From an uncultured Flavobacteriia bacterium (GTDB taxonomy: Bacteria > Bacteroidota > Bacteroidia > Flavobacteriales_D > Crocinitomicaceae): 12,945 nucleotides of DNA. The position numbers and the translations under genes are program-made. This document shows, one piece after another, positions 1-6,852 of the stretch. The stretch spans positions 1-12,945 of the forward strand of contig CAIYQV010000250.1 in the NCBI GenBank assembly GCA_903928365.1. The letters run 5' to 3'. The notes under the pieces were generated by a model. The model saw nothing but the letters and a program-made list of their open reading frames with translations. It was not told where the DNA came from and did no database searches. Every line of letters starts with the position of its first letter. Positions within the stretch are counted from its first letter, which is position 1.

Positions 1-1235
1 CTCCATGGTACGACACCGTTGCAAAAAAACTCTATTTCTCCTCTTCCTGGCACGATGGTTTCGGTGGATACGATATTTTTCGATCGAACTATGACGGGCA
101 ATTTTCAAGCCCTCAAAATGCTGGTCAACCATATAATAGCCCCGCTAACGATCTGTATTATTTTCAATACGGCGACACAGCCTATTTCAGCAGTAACCGC
201 ATCGGAGTGAATTACAGTAAGAATATTACCTGTTGCAGTGATATCTTTTCCGCATACCCCATCCCACCTCCTCCTCCACCTCTTTTAACGGATAGCACTC
301 CTCCTCCAAAAAGAGAGAGTCTGATCGAGTTGAGCAAACGACTTCCGGTGACCTTGTATTTCCACAATGATTGTCCCGACCCGAAATCGCGCGACACTCT
401 CACTCGTGTCAATTATATTGTTGGCTATGGAGAATACCGTGAAATGCTCGCGAAGTATCAAACAGAATATTCCAGTGGACTGGATTCGGCGAAAGCATCT
501 TCAGCGCGGGAGGACATTGAAAATTTCTTCATTGAATATGTCGATCAGGGAGTGAGGGATCTGGAACTCTTCAGAAATCTTTTACTGGAAGAATTGCAGA
601 ATGGTGCGCGTATCAATCTCACTGTTAAAGGATTTGCAAGTCCTTTAGCAAAAACCGATTACAACGTGAATCTAACCAAAAGACGTATCTCCTCACTGGT
701 CAATTATTTGAGGGAATACGATCACGGAATTTTTGCCCCGTACCTGGACGGAACCGCATCAAATGGTGGTAAAGTACAATTTACGCAAGTCCCATTTGGG
801 GAATACACTGCCAACAAGCTTACCTCAGACAATTTTCACGACCAGAAGAATTCTGTTTATTCCAGATCAGCGGCAATAGAACGTAAGATTGAGATCCAAA
901 GCGTAGACTATATCAAAGAAGACAGTTTGATCTTTCTAACGAACATCACACCTACCATGCTCGATCTTGCATCCATTGGGATTACCGATTCCATTACACG
1001 TGAATTAACCTTCGTGAATAACAGTTCCGATACGCTTATGATACTTCGAACCGAAGTAGACAATCACTACCTGGATGTACAAATTCCCAACATGATCGCC
1101 CCTAAAAGTGAAGTTCAAATTCGTTTTACGAACCATTCCTCCTTGCCTTCAGGGTTATTTTCATTTCAGGCGAGACTTTATTTTGTCGGACATGATCAAC
1201 CTTTGTTGATTCCTATCAATGGGGAAGGACACTAA
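1..1235 (+). CDS. PD40/OmpA-family envelope protein with C-terminal Ig-like domain (5' end outside window)
   Basis: The reading frame is open from the left edge (first whole codon at 3) to TAA at 1233-1235, so this is the 3' part of a longer gene; the GTG at 207 is internal. The first ~70 residues carry PD40/WD40-like beta-propeller motifs (LYFSSSWHDGFGGYDIF, AYFSSNRIG). A proline-rich linker follows at about 258-315, with six consecutive prolines. Next is an OmpA-like domain at about 335-910, starting LPVTLYFHND and including the segment GFASPLAKTDYN...LTKRR, with the long insertion common in Bacteroidota members. The last ~95 residues (about 945-1232) look like a DUF1573/ASPM-type Ig fold ending in INGEGH. 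The family normally ties the outer membrane to peptidoglycan, and some members serve T9SS or gliding. The Asp that binds diaminopimelate in E. coli OmpA is Ser here (639-641), while the Arg is kept (684-686). The exact role is unknown. Confidence 0.88.
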   Translation, partial: PWYDTVAKKLYFSSSWHDGFGGYDIFRSNYDGQFSSPQNAGQPYNSPANDLYYFQYGDTAYFSSNRIGVNYSKNITCCSDIFSAYPIPPPPPPLLTDSTPPPKRESLIELSKRLPVTLYFHNDCPDPKSRDTLTRVNYIVGYGEYREMLAKYQTEYSSGLDSAKASSAREDIENFFIEYVDQGVRDLELFRNLLLEELQNGARINLTVKGFASPLAKTDYNVNLTKRRISSLVNYLREYDHGIFAPYLDGTASNGGKVQFTQVPFGEYTANKLTSDNFHDQKNSVYSRSAAIERKIEIQSVDYIKEDSLIFLTNITPTMLDLASIGITDSITRELTFVNNSSDTLMILRTEVDNHYLDVQIPNMIAPKSEVQIRFTNHSSLPSGLFSFQARLYFVGHDQPLLIPINGEGH

Positions 1236-1252
1236 AATGAGCCCTGAGTTTG

Positions 1253-1260
1253 TATCTTTG
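1253..1260 (+). promoter_or_regulatory. Possible Bacteroidota -7 promoter element (TATCTTTG) for the acyltransferase/SGNH unit
   Basis: The octamer TATCTTTG matches the Bacteroidota -7 consensus TAnnTTTG exactly and lies in the 41-base gap between the OmpA-family stop (1235) and the ATG at 1277. A transcript starting 5-8 bases downstream would have a leader of only about 10 bases. No TTG lies at the expected -33 spacing, so this is a half-site only. Read-through from the upstream gene is an alternative. Confidence 0.4.
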
Positions 1261-1276
1261 AACACAAATTTGATCC

Positions 1277-2482
1277 ATGTCCGCATCTGCAACAATTGAA
1301 AAGCCACAGCGTCCCCGATTGAAATTCATCGATATGGCGCGTTCATTGGCGATCCTATTGATGCTGGAAGGACATTTCACCGGTGCTGCTTTGGCGGGTG
1401 CGTATCGAAAAGAAGAATTCATACTCTATAAGATCTGGCACAACATCCACGGACTAACATCCCCTTTGTTCTTTACGGTTACAGGAGTCATTTTCGTTTA
1501 TCTATTGTCTGCCGATAATCAGATCTCCTTTCGCGATAACATCCGTGTAAAAAAAGGATACAGACGCGTCCTCGAACTATTATTCTGGGGTTATTTTATT
1601 CAATTAAATATCTGGAGCATTCTTCAATCCTTTTATTACGGCAGTAAGTTTCACCTGGATTGGTTTTATGCTTTTCACGTATTACAATCCATTGGAGTAG
1701 GGATCTTTTTTCTGTTGGGAATCTATGGGATCTTTAAATGGATTGGAAAAGGCGCTCTACATTGGTACTATCTGATTGCCGCATTAATTCTCTTTGTCGG
1801 GTACGCTCAAATGAAACATTACATCCAACTAGATGAACAAGCGATTGCCGATGGGATACAAAATTCGCCATCCTATTGGCCGAATGGTGCACCGAAATTC
1901 ATACAGAACTTGTTTTTCGGTCAATTCTCAGACTTTAGTTTTATGCGGTATTCAGGTTATACGATCCTTGGAGGAATGCTCGGTAGTTTAATCAGAACTT
2001 ATGAGCAAAAGACACGAGAATGGTGGTTTGGAACGGGTTTTATTATCGTAGGGGTCTTGATCAGCCTATTCATTCAGCCCATTTTCCGCGAATTGGATCA
2101 GTTCACCGATATGATTGGGTTGACCAGCAAAGGGGTTTATGAATTAAATGCCACCGCTTTTATTCGTTTTGGACAAGTAGTTTCCGTTTTGGGAGTCTTT
2201 ATGCTGATCGATAAATACGTAACTGTATCCAATAACCTCTACTTGAAGATGGGACAGAATACGCTTCCAATTTATGTGGTGCATGTTATCATCCTTTACG
2301 GAGGGATCTTTGGTTTCGGTTTAAAACCATTGGTGTTTGATGAAAATCTCGATCCTTGGACTTCCGTAGGAATTTCGGCATCGGCCATTGTATTTTTTGT
2401 GATCATGGTGCGTTACATTGAAACACTGGAACACTATTACACCAGAATACTCGATCGGATCACCTTCGGAATGAGAAAATGA
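1277..2482 (+). CDS. HGSNAT/DUF1624-like polytopic membrane acyltransferase
   Basis: A 401-residue membrane protein with roughly ten hydrophobic segments. The N-terminus reads LKFIDMARSLAILLMLEGHF (D19, R22, H33), the opening signature of DUF1624/heparan-alpha-glucosaminide N-acetyltransferase-like proteins. It is followed by WHNIHGLTSPLFFTVTG (residues 54-70). In human HGSNAT the catalytic His sits just before a similar GLT...F motif, so H55 or H58 is the likely counterpart (inference). The segment near 330-350 (NTLPIYVVHVIILYGG) also resembles the late helix of acyltransferase-3 proteins. Known relatives move acetyl groups from cytosolic acetyl-CoA across the membrane to a sugar; the acceptor here is unknown. 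No Shine-Dalgarno is seen, which is usual for the phylum. The stop overlaps the next start as ATGA, suggesting translational coupling with the SGNH protein. Confidence 0.78.
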   Translation: MSASATIEKPQRPRLKFIDMARSLAILLMLEGHFTGAALAGAYRKEEFILYKIWHNIHGLTSPLFFTVTGVIFVYLLSADNQISFRDNIRVKKGYRRVLELLFWGYFIQLNIWSILQSFYYGSKFHLDWFYAFHVLQSIGVGIFFLLGIYGIFKWIGKGALHWYYLIAALILFVGYAQMKHYIQLDEQAIADGIQNSPSYWPNGAPKFIQNLFFGQFSDFSFMRYSGYTILGGMLGSLIRTYEQKTREWWFGTGFIIVGVLISLFIQPIFRELDQFTDMIGLTSKGVYELNATAFIRFGQVVSVLGVFMLIDKYVTVSNNLYLKMGQNTLPIYVVHVIILYGGIFGFGLKPLVFDENLDPWTSVGISASAIVFFVIMVRYIETLEHYYTRILDRITFGMRK

Positions 2483-3534
2483 AAAATTTACTGATCTTAA
2501 GTTTTATTTCTTTGGTAACATTGGCCTATGCACAGCCAACCAATGTTCTTTTTGTGGGAAACAGTTATACGCACATGAACAATCTGTGCAAAATGTACGA
2601 GCGACTGGCAAACTCCAAAGGAAAGAATGTATTTGCAGACACCCTCGCTGTGAGTGGAAGTTCCTTGCAAGGCCATACCTTACGTGAGAACACCTATAAA
2701 AAGATGAAAGCACGCAACTGGGATTATGTGTTCATCCAAGGATACAGCCGTGAACTTTCAAGGGATTCTGCCATCATAGCCGTACAAACCATTCCTTACG
2801 CGCAACAACTGATCGATAGTATCAAGAGATACAATCCTTGTATCAGTGTTTACTACTACATGACGTGGGGCTATGCTGACGGGTTTAAAGATTCTATACC
2901 TGACGACTCCTACACATTGATGCAGGAGCGTATTCATGACGGCTACCTTCAATTGAGTGAAGCGACGGGTAACTATCCCGTTGCACCTGTGGGCATGGTT
3001 TGGAAGCAAATGAGGGAAACCTATCCAGATCTGAATTTATATGCACCGGATAATGCACACCCGAGTCCATATGGAAGTTATATTGCAGCCTGTACCTTCT
3101 TTACAGCGATCTATAAGGAGTCCCCTTTAGGAGGAACATTCCCGAAAAAAGTAGAACAACCCTATGCAGAAAACATTCAAAAAATGGCAACAGAGTATGT
3201 TTTAACCTATTATCCCAGATACCACCTTGACACATTACAAGTACCAGAAAAGGATGATCTTTCTCTTGATTTCAGCATTCGAGAAAAATGGTTGAGTATT
3301 TCCTTGTATAATCGTTCCGACAAAGGTGATCAGTTACGATGGGATTTTGGTGACGGCAAGACTTCCACCAAACGTCATCCGAAACATTACTATGCGAAGG
3401 CAGGCAAATATACCGTCACCTTATACGTCAAAAAAGATTGCCACTGGTACAAGCTAAAGCAAAGTGTAAAAGTTTCAGATAAGGTAAAATACGCGAACCA
3501 CGACCTGGAAACTAAAGGTTCTTCAACCCATTGA
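2479..3534 (+). CDS. Exported SGNH/GDSL-type (DUF4886-like) hydrolase with C-terminal PKD domain
   Basis: A 351-residue protein with a clear signal peptide (cleavage predicted after A18, AYA-Q), so it acts in the periplasm or outside the cell. The SGNH fold occupies about residues 20-245. Block I is VGNSYT with Ser29 as nucleophile, a block II glycine is in SGSS (G60), and the DNAH motif gives Asp191 and His194 as the rest of the triad. The usual block III Asn is not obvious: IQGYS puts Gln87 there, as I recall for DUF4886-type proteins. YYYMTWG near 125-131 also fits that family. Residues ~260-335 form a PKD domain (WDFGDGKTS, then AGKYTVTLYV), probably for adhesion or spacing. No T9SS sorting domain follows. 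Its ATG overlaps the acyltransferase stop by 4 bases, which suggests one process: adding or removing acyl groups on an envelope glycan (inference). Its 3' end overlaps the convergent gene by 23 bases. Confidence 0.8.
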   Translation: MKNLLILSFISLVTLAYAQPTNVLFVGNSYTHMNNLCKMYERLANSKGKNVFADTLAVSGSSLQGHTLRENTYKKMKARNWDYVFIQGYSRELSRDSAIIAVQTIPYAQQLIDSIKRYNPCISVYYYMTWGYADGFKDSIPDDSYTLMQERIHDGYLQLSEATGNYPVAPVGMVWKQMRETYPDLNLYAPDNAHPSPYGSYIAACTFFTAIYKESPLGGTFPKKVEQPYAENIQKMATEYVLTYYPRYHLDTLQVPEKDDLSLDFSIREKWLSISLYNRSDKGDQLRWDFGDGKTSTKRHPKHYYAKAGKYTVTLYVKKDCHWYKLKQSVKVSDKVKYANHDLETKGSSTH

Positions 3535-4441
3535 TCTTTGCGTAGTAGCGCACCAATTCGTTTGTATACACGTAGGACCCATTCGTTTGTAAGTGAGCGT
3601 TATCAAAAAAGTAATCCGAATTGCTATAAACAGGATTCGATGGATCATACATCCATACTTCACCGTATCCATCCATCACTTGCAGTAATCGTGCTTTAAA
3701 TCCATTGGTTACTACCCTGAAATTCGGTGGAATGGCAACAATAAATTGAATCCCGTTGTTTTTACATAGATCCTTGAACGCTCGGAAGGCCTTGATCTTC
3801 TGAACGAGTTCCTCATCTCTTGAATAGTTGTAGGGTTCCTTCTTATAGATCTTATCAAAGGTCTTTTTCTGATGCGAGATCGGCATCGATCCGCATGGCA
3901 TGATCGAGTCATTCTTGGTGAACTTACGCTGTTTGAATAAAAAACTTGATTTATTCATCTGATGGATGACAAGCAGTTCGTTCAAAATAGGTTTTTTCTC
4001 TTTTCTCTTTACCAGTTCATCTCTGATCACCTTATACTTGACGAGAGGGTACATCCGATCCAAACGAAACTTCAAACTTTTACTCACTTTCAATTCATCC
4101 GAATCATCTACTACAAGAATGACTGATTTAGGTTTTTTATTTCCCTTTGTGTTTAACGTTGTACGTAGAAGGAACTCATGGAATGTCACATCAGATCCGG
4201 GAAAAGAAAGATTGTATGCTGAAATACCAAGGGAATCCGTAAACACCTTTGCGATAACACTTCTGGCTCCCCTAGATGAACCATAGATCAAAACATCCGA
4301 TTGGATCTTTCCGGTAACGATCATTTCCAGTCTGTGGTCCACTTCTCTTTGAGGGGCTGAATCACGAACAAGAATAAACGCTTTATCAAGCACAAAGAAG
4401 CAAAGTGCAAAAATCAACAGTCTGATCAAAAGCTTCTTCAT
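3512..4441 (-). CDS. Membrane-anchored SGNH-fold partner of the MBOAT acyltransferase (AlgJ/AlgX/DltD/PatB-like role)
   Basis: A 309-residue protein with an N-terminal membrane anchor (residues ~4-25, MKKLLIRLLIFALCFFVLDK) and an extracytoplasmic SGNH-like domain. SDVLIYGSSRGARS (residues 48-60) gives the block I element, with Ser56 in the GDS position. FFDNAHLQTNG (278-288) gives Asp280 and His283, so the triad appears complete. It begins 2 bases after the MBOAT stop, and MBOAT-SGNH neighbours are the classic arrangement for extracytoplasmic O-acylation (alginate AlgI with AlgJ/X, peptidoglycan PatA/PatB, teichoic acid DltB/DltD). The likely job is to take the acyl group exported by the MBOAT protein and place it on a glycan or another envelope polymer. 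The acceptor cannot be read from the sequence. The gene ends with TAG at 3512-3514, overlapping the convergent gene. Confidence 0.75.
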   Translation of the reverse strand: MKKLLIRLLIFALCFFVLDKAFILVRDSAPQREVDHRLEMIVTGKIQSDVLIYGSSRGARSVIAKVFTDSLGISAYNLSFPGSDVTFHEFLLRTTLNTKGNKKPKSVILVVDDSDELKVSKSLKFRLDRMYPLVKYKVIRDELVKRKEKKPILNELLVIHQMNKSSFLFKQRKFTKNDSIMPCGSMPISHQKKTFDKIYKKEPYNYSRDEELVQKIKAFRAFKDLCKNNGIQFIVAIPPNFRVVTNGFKARLLQVMDGYGEVWMYDPSNPVYSNSDYFFDNAHLQTNGSYVYTNELVRYYAKINGLKNL

Positions 4442-4443
4442 AG

Positions 4444-5892
4444 TTAAAACTGAAAATAAATGAACTCCTGCTCTTTACCTGAAAGAACAATGATACACAC
4501 GATCAAGAACGAATAAAACGCCCATCTGAAAGGCGTAAACCAGCGGGTTCCTAATTTTTCCAATGCATATTTCTGTTCCCTTCCAAACCACTCAATGATC
4601 AGGAAAAAGATAATGAATGCAATAGAAAGATCAGCGAGTTCAGGTAGATACGGACTCTTGAACAAACCTTTAGCAAACATGCGCTTGATGAATTCGATCG
4701 CTTGATCAAGCGTATTTGCTCTGAAAAAGATCCAACCGATCACCGCCATGAAAAATGTAAGGAGCATTCCGAACAATTCCCGGAAAGAAGGGATATATCT
4801 ACCCTGGGCAACGATCTCCAGATTGTTCCGATTTGAATTCGTCAGCATCAATGGCAGAAAATAGAAGGCGTTCAAGGCTCCCCAAACAATGAAGGTCCAG
4901 TTAGCACCATGCCAGAATCCACTCACCAGAAAAATAATAAAGGTATTTCGGATCTTCATCCAGGTTCCACCTTTGCTTCCACCTAAAGGGATGTACAAGT
5001 AATCTCTGAACCAAGTGGTAAGTGAAATATGCCAGCGACGCCAGAATTCCGCTATATCGCGAGAAAAATACGGAAAGGCAAAATTCCGTAAAAGTTCGAT
5101 TCCAAAAAGGCGAGATGTTCCCAAAGCGATATCCGAATATCCTGAAAAATCACAATAGATCTGGAACGTAAAAAATACAGCTCCCATCAATAACGTACTT
5201 CCGGAATAATCCGTGTACCCATCAAAGATCATATTTGCCCATTCCGCGCACCCATCTGCCACCACTACTTTTTTGAAAAGTCCCCAAAGGATTTGTCTCA
5301 ATCCATCAACAGCTTTCGCGTAATCAAATTGTCGCTCCTTCTGAATTTGAGGCAACAAGTGTGTAGCACGTTCAATCGGACCGGCAACAAGCAAAGGAAA
5401 ATAGGCCACGAACAATCCAAAATCAACAATGTTACGTTCACTTTTAATTCGGTCATAATAAATGTCAATGACATAGGAGAGCACGTGAAACGTGTAGAAG
5501 GAAATACCAACCGGTAAAATGACGTTCAACGTCAGAGAAGAAGGATCCAAATGCATTCCTGCTGAATTGAACAGATCTGCAAACGAGGTAACGAAGAAGT
5601 TATAATATTTGAATATTCCCAGGAATCCAACATTGAGTATTATACTTAGCCAGAACCAGAATTTACGCCATCCTTTAGACCCCGCTAGTTCAATACGAAT
5701 GCCGGTAAAATACCCTAAAAAAGTTGAGAAAGAAAGCAGGAAAAGAAAACGCCAATCCCAACATCCATAAAAAAACAAACTGGCACCCAGCAATAAGATG
5801 TTTTGCCATGCCAGGTGTTTCTTCGCTACGAACCAGTACAATCCGAAGATCAGTGGTAAGAAAAGGGCATATTCCAGCGAGTTAAAGATCAT
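4444..5892 (-). CDS. MBOAT-family membrane O-acyltransferase (AlgI/PatA/DltB-like)
   Basis: A 482-residue polytopic protein close in length to AlgI-type MBOATs. It starts MIFNSLEYALFLPLIFGLYW, a typical AlgI-family N-terminus. RRWHISLTTWFRDYLYIPLGG (from residue 285, His288) is the conserved cytosolic loop. FWHGANWTFI (His328) contains the invariant MBOAT histidine, at almost the same position as the essential His322 of AlgI. YCDFSGYSDIALG (~246-258) and LVAGPIERATHLLPQ (~168-182) are further family signatures. It is expected to pass an acyl group, usually acetyl, across the inner membrane to its SGNH partner encoded 2 bases downstream. It begins 3 bases after the HIT gene and so belongs to the greA operon. 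A specific symbol such as algI is not given because no alginate genes are nearby. Confidence 0.93.
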   Translation of the reverse strand: MIFNSLEYALFLPLIFGLYWFVAKKHLAWQNILLLGASLFFYGCWDWRFLFLLSFSTFLGYFTGIRIELAGSKGWRKFWFWLSIILNVGFLGIFKYYNFFVTSFADLFNSAGMHLDPSSLTLNVILPVGISFYTFHVLSYVIDIYYDRIKSERNIVDFGLFVAYFPLLVAGPIERATHLLPQIQKERQFDYAKAVDGLRQILWGLFKKVVVADGCAEWANMIFDGYTDYSGSTLLMGAVFFTFQIYCDFSGYSDIALGTSRLFGIELLRNFAFPYFSRDIAEFWRRWHISLTTWFRDYLYIPLGGSKGGTWMKIRNTFIIFLVSGFWHGANWTFIVWGALNAFYFLPLMLTNSNRNNLEIVAQGRYIPSFRELFGMLLTFFMAVIGWIFFRANTLDQAIEFIKRMFAKGLFKSPYLPELADLSIAFIIFFLIIEWFGREQKYALEKLGTRWFTPFRWAFYSFLIVCIIVLSGKEQEFIYFQF

Positions 5893-5895
5893 GAC

Positions 5896-6285
5896 CTATG
5901 CTTCAGATATCAGTTGTGCTACTTCAGCCAATTCACTTTGAGAAGGTTGAAGTTTCGGCTTGGAGAAGTCCATATCAGAAAGTCCATTGATCGGAATCAA
6001 ATGGATATGTGCATGAGGTACTTCAAGACCTATTACCGTTACACCAATTCGTCTGCAAGGCAACACCAACTTCATTTTTCGTGCAACCTGCTTAGCAAAA
6101 ACCATCATGTCACCCAATAGGTCATCTTCGAGATCGAAGATGTAATCTACCTCTGTTTTTGGAATGACAAGTACATGACCTTTCGTAAGAGGCATGATGT
6201 CCAGAAACGCCAGGAAATGATCATTCCCTGCCACTTTGTGACATGGAATTTCACCATTGACGATTCGAGTGAAAAGCGTTGCCAT
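5896..6285 (-). CDS. HIT-family nucleotide-binding hydrolase (HINT-like)
   Basis: A 129-residue cytosolic protein, full length for the HINT branch of the histidine triad family. LFTRIVNGEIPCHKV is the standard N-terminus, GHVLVIPK lies at residues 36-43, and the triad motif VPHAHIHLIP carries His91, His93 and His95, with His93 the expected nucleophile. HINT-like enzymes hydrolyse purine nucleoside phosphoramidates and aminoacyl-adenylates; the physiological substrate in bacteria is uncertain. The start ATG shares one base with the greA stop (TAATG), so translation is probably coupled. To my recollection a greA-HIT pair is common in Bacteroidota, which suggests this is the ancestral core of the operon and the acylation pair is an addition (inference). 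Confidence 0.93.
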   Translation of the reverse strand: MATLFTRIVNGEIPCHKVAGNDHFLAFLDIMPLTKGHVLVIPKTEVDYIFDLEDDLLGDMMVFAKQVARKMKLVLPCRRIGVTVIGLEVPHAHIHLIPINGLSDMDFSKPKLQPSQSELAEVAQLISEA

Positions 6286-6758
6286 TAACGCGTAATATCA
6301 AGGATCTCAAACTTCATAATACCGTTAGGAGTATGAATGTCTGCTACATCTCCCTTCTTCTTACCCAATAATCCCTTTCCGATCGGTGAGTCTATAGAGA
6401 TCTTCTTTAACTTGAGATCTGCTTCGTTTTCGGCTACCAGTGTGTATTCCATTTCCATGGCATTGGTCACATTCTTGATCTTCACCTTAGAAAGAATAAA
6501 CACTTTCGAATTATCAATATGCGCATCATCGATCAAACGGGCGTTCGCAATGACTGCTTCTAATTTTGCAATTTTCATTTCCAGGATACCTTGCGCTTCT
6601 TTAGCAGCATCGTATTCCGCGTTCTCCGACAAATCACCCTTGTCGCGTGCTTCTGCAATCTGATCTGAAATAGACGGACGTTGTACTGTTTTCATTTCAT
6701 GAAGTTCATCCTTCAATTTCTTCAACCCCTCCTCTGTGTAATAATTAATCTGTGACAT
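6285..6758 (-). CDS. greA: Transcription elongation factor GreA
   Basis: A 157-residue protein of standard GreA length. The N-terminal coiled coil covers about residues 8-75, and its tip segment ARDKGDLSENAEYDAAKE holds the acidic residues (Asp42 and Glu45) that stimulate RNA cleavage by backtracked RNA polymerase. The C-terminal FKBP-like domain has the signature SPIGKGLLGKKKGD. It rescues arrested elongation complexes through the secondary channel. It is the first gene of a four-gene minus-strand operon (greA, HIT, MBOAT, SGNH). A strong phylum-type promoter at 6822-6852 and a terminator hairpin in the leader (6782-6817) suggest that expression may be limited by early termination. Confidence 0.97.
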   Translation of the reverse strand: MSQINYYTEEGLKKLKDELHEMKTVQRPSISDQIAEARDKGDLSENAEYDAAKEAQGILEMKIAKLEAVIANARLIDDAHIDNSKVFILSKVKIKNVTNAMEMEYTLVAENEADLKLKKISIDSPIGKGLLGKKKGDVADIHTPNGIMKFEILDITR

Positions 6759-6781
6759 GTTCTTAAGGCTTTGTCGATACT

Positions 6782-6817
6782 AAACAAAAACAAGAGAGCC
6801 CCAAAAGGCCCTCTTGT
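6782..6817 (-). terminator. Intrinsic terminator of the PorV-like operon, lying in the greA leader
   Basis: Read on the minus strand, 6817-6807 pairs with 6800-6790 as an 11-base stem (ACAAGAGGGCC with GGCTCTCTTGT) around a 6-base loop at 6806-6801. The only imperfection is a G-U wobble on this strand; on the plus strand it would be an A-C mismatch, so the hairpin is tuned for minus-strand RNA. The stem runs straight into TTTTGTTT (6789-6782). It sits 26 bases past the PorV-like stop and 31 bases before the greA ATG, downstream of the predicted greA promoter. Confidence 0.88.
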
Positions 6818-6821
6818 ATAA

Positions 6822-6852
6822 CAAATATAAAAATAATCTTTTTTACTTCAAA
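6822..6852 (-). promoter_or_regulatory. Bacteroidota-type promoter for the greA operon
   Basis: On the minus strand, TTTG at 6852-6849 (-33 element) is followed by a 19-base A/T-rich spacer and TATATTTG at 6829-6822, an exact match to the -7 consensus TAnnTTTG with the usual spacing. The -33 element lies within the last codons of the PorV-like gene (TTG AAG TAA). Start of transcription is expected near 6813-6818, giving a leader of about 55-60 bases that begins at, or just inside, the terminator hairpin. Confidence 0.7.

Noticed and set aside
19..210. Short plus-strand reading frame before the OmpA-family protein
   Set aside because: It lies in a different frame over sequence that clearly encodes PD40 propeller motifs of the partial gene entering from the left edge.
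207..1235. GTG at 207 as the start of the OmpA-family gene
   Set aside because: The same frame is open to the window edge and its upstream translation has family motifs (LYFSSSWHDGFGGYDIF), so 207 is internal.
3517..3528. Small hairpin (GGTT-CTTC-AACC) at the convergent junction as a bidirectional terminator
   Set aside because: The stem is only four base pairs and lies inside both coding regions; the T-rich tract on the minus side is interrupted. Too weak to call.
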